In this document: positions 1-6,718 of the stretch, one piece after another
How positions within the stretch are numbered: the stretch's first letter is position 1
How the letters are laid out: each line of letters opens with the position of its first letter
Assembly (NCBI GenBank): GCA_947177605.1
Contig: CAMWUX010000068.1
Coordinates: 1 to 6,718 of the forward strand
Length of the DNA: 6,718 nucleotides
Source of the DNA: an uncultured Porphyromonadaceae bacterium
Lineage (GTDB): Bacteria; Bacteroidota; Bacteroidia; Bacteroidales; Muribaculaceae
Direction: 5' to 3'
Position numbers and translations under genes: made by a program
Notes under the pieces: model-generated
What the model was told of the DNA's origin: nothing
What the model saw: only the letters and a program-made list of their open reading frames with translations
The model's database searches: none

Positions 1-1387
1 GTGGGAGGTGATGACGCATATAGCCGTGAGGACATGTGTAGAGCACGATGCGCCACAGATAGCGCTTGAGCACCGCGCGCCAGAGCTGACGCACTTCCGA
101 GCCCTGCTGCTGCTCGGCTTCCTCTCGGTAGCGTGTGATGAGAAACTGTAGCCGCGCCGGCAGAATACGTTCGATGAAGCGGTAGACCGGATCGGCCATA
201 CGGATGAAGTATGGTGTGGTGAAGGTAGTGAGTACCGACACTGCCACCACGATGGGATAGATCGTCGGTTCGAGTACTCCGAGCTGCATGCCGAGAGTAG
301 CGATGATGAAGGCAAATTCGCCGATCTGAGTGAGCGAGAAGCCTGATTCGATGGCAACCTTGAGCGTCTGGCCTGAAATGAGCATACCCACGGAGCCGAA
401 GATGATCATACCGACGATTACCGTAGCCGACAGTATTAGGATGGGTCCGGCGTAGGTCACAATCACGTGGGGATCCACCATCATGCCCACGGATATGAAG
501 AATACCGAGCCGAAGAGGTCCTTCACCGGCATTGTCACGTGCTCGATACGTTCGGCGAAGCTCGTGCCTGCCAGAATCGAGCCCATCACGAATGCGCCGA
601 GCGCGAGCGAGAATCCGCAGTAGACGGAGAATACCGCCATGCCCAGACACAGACCCATACCCACGATGAGCAGGGTCTCGCTGTTGAGATAGTTGCGTAC
701 CTTGTTGAGAGCCGACGGGAGCACGAACACCCCCACGGCGAACCATATTATAAGGAAGAAAGCGAGCTTGCTCACGCTCAGCAGCATCTCCGAGCCCTGC
801 ACGCTATTGTTGATGGCTATTGACGATAGTATCACCATCATCAACACAGCGAAAAGGTCCTCAACGATAAGCACCGCAAACACTTGTGCGGCAAACTTCT
901 TGTGGCTGAGTCCGAGGTCGGCAAACGCCTTGATGATGATCGTGGTCGACGACATCGACAGCATACCGCCGAGGAAGAGGCTGTTGAGATTGGTGAATCC
1001 GAGCAGATGGCCTATGGAGAAGCCCACAAACATCATACCACAGACGATGATCAGTGCCGTGGTCACCGCCGAGCCACCGGCGTTGAGCAGTTTCTTGAAG
1101 CTGAATTCCAGTCCGAGCGAGAAGAGTAGCACCACGATGCCGAGCTGCGCCCAGAATTCGATATTCTCCTCCGTGGTCACCGATGGCAGATATTCGAAGT
1201 GTGGGCTGGCCAGGAAGCCTGCCACGATATAGCCGAGCACCACCGGCTGCTTGATCCATTTGAAGAAGAGGGTGACGCAGGCGCCGAGTATCAGTATGAA
1301 AGCCAGATCGCTGATAAGGCTCTCGATGCCCAGATGGGCTGACTCGGTGGCTGTATCAACGGCGGCAAGTATTATAGCTGGAATCAT
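1..1387 (-). CDS. CPA2/Kef-type cation:proton antiporter, partial (3' end beyond left edge)
   Basis: This is the N-terminal 462 residues of an inner-membrane monovalent cation/proton exchanger of the CPA2 (KefB/KefC-like, Na_H_Exchanger) family. It starts at the ATG at 1387-1385, 21 bases after the MgtC-family stop, with no Shine-Dalgarno. Many hydrophobic segments can be read between about residues 25 and 400. Family-like motifs in order: QPVVLGYIVAG (47-57), LLFSLGLEFS (87-96), SMSSTTIIIKAF (144-155), VEDLFA (175-180) at the position of the ion-binding acidic motif, FISVGMMVD (297-305) and QIGEFAF (354-360). A polar stretch with EEAEQQQ (422-428) precedes what should be further membrane helices. 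Relatives in this phylum often run beyond 700 residues, sometimes with a C-terminal TrkA-type regulatory domain; that part is not in the window. The transported ion (K+ or Na+) cannot be told. The last 11 residues look out of frame (see findings), so the gene may be frameshifted or the edge may hold a base error. Confidence 0.93.
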   Translation of the reverse strand, partial: MIPAIILAAVDTATESAHLGIESLISDLAFILILGACVTLFFKWIKQPVVLGYIVAGFLASPHFEYLPSVTTEENIEFWAQLGIVVLLFSLGLEFSFKKLLNAGGSAVTTALIIVCGMMFVGFSIGHLLGFTNLNSLFLGGMLSMSSTTIIIKAFADLGLSHKKFAAQVFAVLIVEDLFAVLMMVILSSIAINNSVQGSEMLLSVSKLAFFLIIWFAVGVFVLPSALNKVRNYLNSETLLIVGMGLCLGMAVFSVYCGFSLALGAFVMGSILAGTSFAERIEHVTMPVKDLFGSVFFISVGMMVDPHVIVTYAGPILILSATVIVGMIIFGSVGMLISGQTLKVAIESGFSLTQIGEFAFIIATLGMQLGVLEPTIYPIVVAVSVLTTFTTPYFIRMADPVYRFIERILPARLQFLITRYREEAEQQQGSEVRQLWRAVLKRYLWRIVLYTCPHGYMRHHLP

Positions 1388-1408
1388 AGGGATCGGGAGG
1401 GGAGAGGG

Positions 1409-2125
1409 CTAAATGGTCACTTGATTGGCGAGGGAGATTGATGATGCGCGGTCGATGGCCTGCAATGCTGCGAAGAGGGGGATGAAATCCACTGTCTCGC
1501 GGGAGAGGGTCACCAGATTGAGGCGTGTCACCGGCTCGGAGTAGTCGTAGTCCACATATATGTCGACAAGATTCACATGATACTCTTTCAAGCATTTGCG
1601 ATATGGCTCCATGTCGGTCACCACCGACGGTACTTTCATGCGTATGATACGCATTTCGCCGCCGAGGCGCAGCCGGTGCTCGATCTGCTCCAGAAACATG
1701 AGTATGAAGATGATCAGACCGGTAGCGATCACAGCTACGAGATAGAGACCTACGCCCACGGCAAGACCGATCGTGGCCACCATCCATATACCGGCGGCGG
1801 TGGTGAGACCGCGCACCGAGCCTTTGCCCTGAATGATGGCGCCGGCGCCGAGGAAACCGATGCCGGTGATCACCTGCGCGGCTATGCGCCCGGGGTCGCC
1901 ATTCTTGAGCCCGAGGTATTCCTGCGGCACGTAGATACTGAGTATCATGGCGAGCGTGGCACCCATCGATATGAGGGCGAAGGTGCGCAGACCGGCGGTC
2001 TGCCCCTTGCGCTTGCGCTCAAATCCCACACAGCATCCCAGCAGCAGACTCAGCAGAAGCTTGAACACCGACGAGATGCCGGTCACTTCTATCGAGTTGA
2101 TCTGGTCGATGAGATGCTGGATCAT
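1409..2125 (-). CDS. MgtC/SapB family inner-membrane protein
   Basis: A complete 238-residue protein of the MgtC/SapB family. The N-terminal half (about 15-147) is strongly hydrophobic, with four or five membrane segments and the family signatures: GFERKRKGQTAGLRT (34-48), GDPGRIAAQVITGIGFLGAG (76-95) and VRGLTTAAGIWMVATIGLAVG (104-124, the best conserved block). The C-terminal part (about 155-238) is soluble and has the length and alternating pattern of the small ACT-like domain found in many MgtC proteins. In Salmonella and Mycobacterium, MgtC aids survival in low Mg2+ and inside host cells and modulates the F-type ATPase; most other family members have no known function, so only the family is assigned. 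The ATG at 2125 lies 8 bases after the stop of the coiled-coil gene, indicating co-transcription. No mgtA/mgtB Mg2+ ATPase is adjacent. The antiporter gene follows directly, suggesting a shared role in ion balance (inference). Confidence 0.93.
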   Translation of the reverse strand: MIQHLIDQINSIEVTGISSVFKLLLSLLLGCCVGFERKRKGQTAGLRTFALISMGATLAMILSIYVPQEYLGLKNGDPGRIAAQVITGIGFLGAGAIIQGKGSVRGLTTAAGIWMVATIGLAVGVGLYLVAVIATGLIIFILMFLEQIEHRLRLGGEMRIIRMKVPSVVTDMEPYRKCLKEYHVNLVDIYVDYDYSEPVTRLNLVTLSRETVDFIPLFAALQAIDRASSISLANQVTI

Positions 2126-2133
2126 AAGCTAAA

Positions 2134-3033
2134 TTATTTCTTCAGAGTGAAGTGACGCGAGATGAGGCGGAAGTTGTCGGCGAAGAGCTCCACGGTGTAG
2201 TCGCCGGGGTTGAGTGTGGCGTTCACATCCCAATAGATGTTGATGCCAGCGATCTCGTCGCCCGAGTAGTCGATGGTCTTTTTGGCGGTGCAGGGGAGGG
2301 TCTGGCCTTCAAACGAGAATGAGCCGCCGTTGCCGAGCAGGGAGCCTTCGGGTCCGGTGATGCGGAGATAGATGGTCTTGGTGCCTACCGGAGTCGAATT
2401 GTTCTGCGGGATGGTGAAGGTGACCATGAGTTGGGTGGCCTTGGTCACATTCTTCTCGTTTTTGCCCTTCTTGTTGAGCGCGGTGAGCGACAGACCGGTC
2501 ACGTTGAGTTTCTCGGCGAGGGTCATACGGGTATTGAGTTCGTCGTTCTTGCGTGTTATGTCGTTGACGGTCGAAGTCAGTTGCTCGTTCTTATTGCGTA
2601 TCTCGGTATTCTCATCGCGCAGCATTGCATTCTCGCGGCTGAGCGAATCTACCTGAGCTACGTAGTGGCGGAGCAGGCCGCGCAGGGTGGCTATCTCGTC
2701 GCGCAGCTTCTGGATCTGCTCGGCGCTCTTCACCTTCTGGGAGTTGAGCTCGGCGATAAGCTCCTCGACACGCTGCTTTGCGGCGTTGTACTTGGCGAGG
2801 ATCGTATCGTTTTCGAGCCGGATAGCGTCATTTTCGTGCTGCTCAAACTGAGCGTTGAGCTCAGCCAGTTCGCCGGCCATGGTGAGATTGTCCTGAAGCT
2901 GCTCGTTGGTAAGCTGAGCTTCGGCCAGCTCCTGCTGCTGACGGCTCACGGTGAGAAGCAGGTAAACCACAATGGCTATGAGTGCGAGGGTGAGAACCGC
3001 ACCTATTATTATAAGTATCTTATTGCGCTTCAT
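2134..3033 (-). CDS. Membrane-anchored coiled-coil protein of unknown function
   Basis: I do not recognise a named family for this 299-residue protein. It begins with a short basic stretch (MKRNK) and one hydrophobic helix (about 6-28), best read as a signal anchor that leaves the rest outside the cytoplasm. Residues about 31-175 are rich in Q, E, L, K, N and R with heptad-like leucine spacing and no prolines, as expected of a long coiled coil. Residues about 176-299 differ: beta-type alternation, glycines and prolines (TFTIPQNNSTPVGTKTIYLR at 205-224; GDYTVELFADNF at 277-288), suggesting a small globular beta domain with a single cysteine (248). Automated annotation of such proteins often says 'Smc-like' because of the coiled coil, but no ATPase motif is present. 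The start is 17 bases after the secA stop, so it is probably translated from the secA message. A role in the envelope or at the translocon is possible but unproven. That the ORF is a real gene is well supported by its length, composition and fit to the operon. Confidence 0.9.
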   Translation of the reverse strand: MKRNKILIIIGAVLTLALIAIVVYLLLTVSRQQQELAEAQLTNEQLQDNLTMAGELAELNAQFEQHENDAIRLENDTILAKYNAAKQRVEELIAELNSQKVKSAEQIQKLRDEIATLRGLLRHYVAQVDSLSRENAMLRDENTEIRNKNEQLTSTVNDITRKNDELNTRMTLAEKLNVTGLSLTALNKKGKNEKNVTKATQLMVTFTIPQNNSTPVGTKTIYLRITGPEGSLLGNGGSFSFEGQTLPCTAKKTIDYSGDEIAGINIYWDVNATLNPGDYTVELFADNFRLISRHFTLKK

Positions 3034-3050
3034 CGGGAGATGGTGTTAAT

Positions 3051-6401
<3,351 letters not shown>

Positions 6402-6445
6402 TTATCTATTTGATTTTTAATTTTCTAACTATGCTTGTGGTGATA

Positions 6446-6463
6446 TCCGACAATATTGTCCGA
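6446..6463. promoter_or_regulatory. Near-palindrome in the secA leader (possible operator or hairpin)
   Basis: TCCGACAATATTGTCCGA has a perfect 12-base core (GACAATATTGTC, 6449-6460) and matching TC/GA ends separated from it by one mismatched pair. It begins 10 bases after the predicted -7 box, so it would cover about the first 20 bases of the transcript. Such a site could be the operator of a dimeric DNA-binding protein; as RNA the core is A/U-rich and would make only a weak hairpin. I cannot match it to a known regulator. Confidence 0.4.
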
Positions 6464-6472
6464 AATCAATTA

Positions 6473-6480
6473 CAAAAATA
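6473..6480 (-). promoter_or_regulatory. Predicted -7 promoter box (TAnnTTTG) for the secA operon
   Basis: On the minus strand these eight bases read TATTTTTG, an exact match to TAnnTTTG, the -7 box of the Bacteroidota primary sigma factor. It lies 71 bases upstream of the secA ATG and predicts transcription starting near 6466, with a leader of about 65 bases. The upstream -33 element (TTTG) is poor: the nearest candidate is TTTA, 23 bases upstream instead of the usual 19-21. The match is short and in A/T-rich DNA, so chance cannot be excluded, but its position and orientation fit the first gene of the run. Confidence 0.55.
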
Positions 6481-6543
6481 GTGAAAATGTGTGATATAGC
6501 CGCTAAATTCCAAGCGAAAAATTGAGGTGGCAATAGGAGGTGT

Positions 6544-6563
6544 GGCTGATCGAGCGATCAGCC
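6544..6563. repeat. Perfect inverted repeat, 9-bp arms (hairpin; terminator or operator)
   Basis: GGCTGATCG and CGATCAGCC are exact reverse complements separated by two bases; as RNA this gives an 8-bp stem with a four-base loop on either strand. No run of T follows on either strand, so it is not a typical intrinsic terminator. It lies about 64 bases upstream of the predicted -7 box. It could end transcription from a co-directional gene to the right, or be a protein-binding site; the sequence does not decide. Confidence 0.45.
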
Positions 6564-6625
6564 CTGCAATTTGTAGATATCAATTTATGTTAAGAATGTC
6601 ATTGTACGCTTTTCGTGCGGGGATT

Positions 6626-6687
6626 CCTGTCAATGCACAATTCACGATGCACGATTCACGATGCATGATGCACGATTGATTGACAGG
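6626..6687. repeat. Heptanucleotide tandem array bracketed by 9-base inverted arms
   Basis: Six seven-base units lie end to end from 6633 to 6674: ATGCACA, ATTCACG, ATGCACG, ATTCACG, ATGCATG, ATGCACG. The consensus is AT(G/T)CACG; a decayed seventh unit, ATTGATT, occupies 6675-6681. The array overlaps at both ends, and is enclosed by, exact inverted arms CCTGTCAAT (6626-6634) and ATTGACAGG (6679-6687). No target-site duplication is evident in the flanks. Short heptameric repeats are known from intergenic DNA of various bacteria, for example the STRR repeats of cyanobacteria. The bracketed form suggests either a small dispersed element or a long hairpin; copies elsewhere in the genome would be needed to tell. 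Confidence 0.6.
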
Positions 6688-6718
6688 GGTTGAGGGGCGG
6701 AGCACGATACCGCTATGG

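Larger units (their letters stand above)
6402..6718. other. Non-coding region upstream of secA
   Basis: No gene is supported in these 317 bases. The part next to secA (about 6402-6535) is clearly A/T-rich compared with the G/C-rich coding DNA, as expected of a promoter and leader. The middle holds a perfect inverted repeat. The right part holds a degenerate seven-base tandem repeat between inverted arms, then a G-rich tail up to the window edge. Any gene to the right lies outside the window, so it is unknown whether this is a divergent promoter region or the gap after a co-directional gene. Only the minus-strand promoter box at 6473-6480 looks like a recognisable signal. Confidence 0.85.

Noticed and set aside
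467..1259. Several open frames on both strands within the antiporter gene
   Set aside because: The true frame runs without stop from 1387 to the left edge and carries consistent antiporter motifs; the others are shadows.
1577..2155. 192-codon open frame on the plus strand opposite the MgtC-family gene
   Set aside because: Histidine/glycine/alanine-rich translation with no family resemblance; MgtC signatures on the other strand are unambiguous.
6587..6679. 30-codon plus-strand frame running through the heptameric repeat
   Set aside because: Short, no ribosome-binding or promoter signal, and half of it is the tandem repeat.
6633..6681. CRISPR-like array
   Set aside because: Units are seven bases, contiguous and without spacers, so this is a tandem repeat and not a CRISPR.
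6697..6713. Possible small hairpin GCGG...CCGC at the right edge
   Set aside because: Only four pairs with a nine-base loop, expected by chance and too close to the edge to judge.

Overview
The window reads as ordinary chromosome from a member of the Bacteroidota, most likely Bacteroidales and possibly a Muribaculaceae-like gut bacterium. Three things point there. The SecA is of the long type (1116 residues, with extra segments compared with the 901-residue E. coli protein). The starts lack Shine-Dalgarno sequences, and the secA start has an A/T-rich leader instead. The secA upstream region carries a TAnnTTTG-type -7 promoter box, the form used by the Bacteroidota primary sigma factor. Family-level placement is a guess from overall character; no rRNA or other marker is present.

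Layout, right to left (every gene is on the minus strand): about 317 bases of non-coding DNA (6402-6718); secA (6401-3051); an anchored coiled-coil protein of unknown function (3033-2134); an MgtC/SapB-family membrane protein (2125-1409); and a CPA2/Kef-type cation:proton antiporter (1387 to beyond the left edge). The gaps between genes are 17, 8 and 21 bases and no terminator hairpin is visible in them, so all four could be co-transcribed from the promoter upstream of secA.

Functionally, SecA is the ATPase motor that pushes precursors through SecYEG. The three genes behind it all encode proteins predicted to sit in the inner membrane: one with a single anchor and an extracytoplasmic coiled coil, and two polytopic proteins tied to ion homeostasis. 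Whether this grouping is functional or only positional cannot be decided from one window.

The region upstream of secA is the least ordinary part. It holds a promoter-like box, an 18-base near-palindrome where transcription should begin, a perfect 9-bp-arm inverted repeat, and a degenerate seven-base tandem repeat enclosed by 9-base inverted arms that may be a small dispersed repeat element. At the far left edge, the antiporter reading frame appears to shift by one base within the last 40 bases. I see no CRISPR array, tRNA or rRNA gene, transposase, phage gene or defence gene, and no convincing undescribed multi-gene system.
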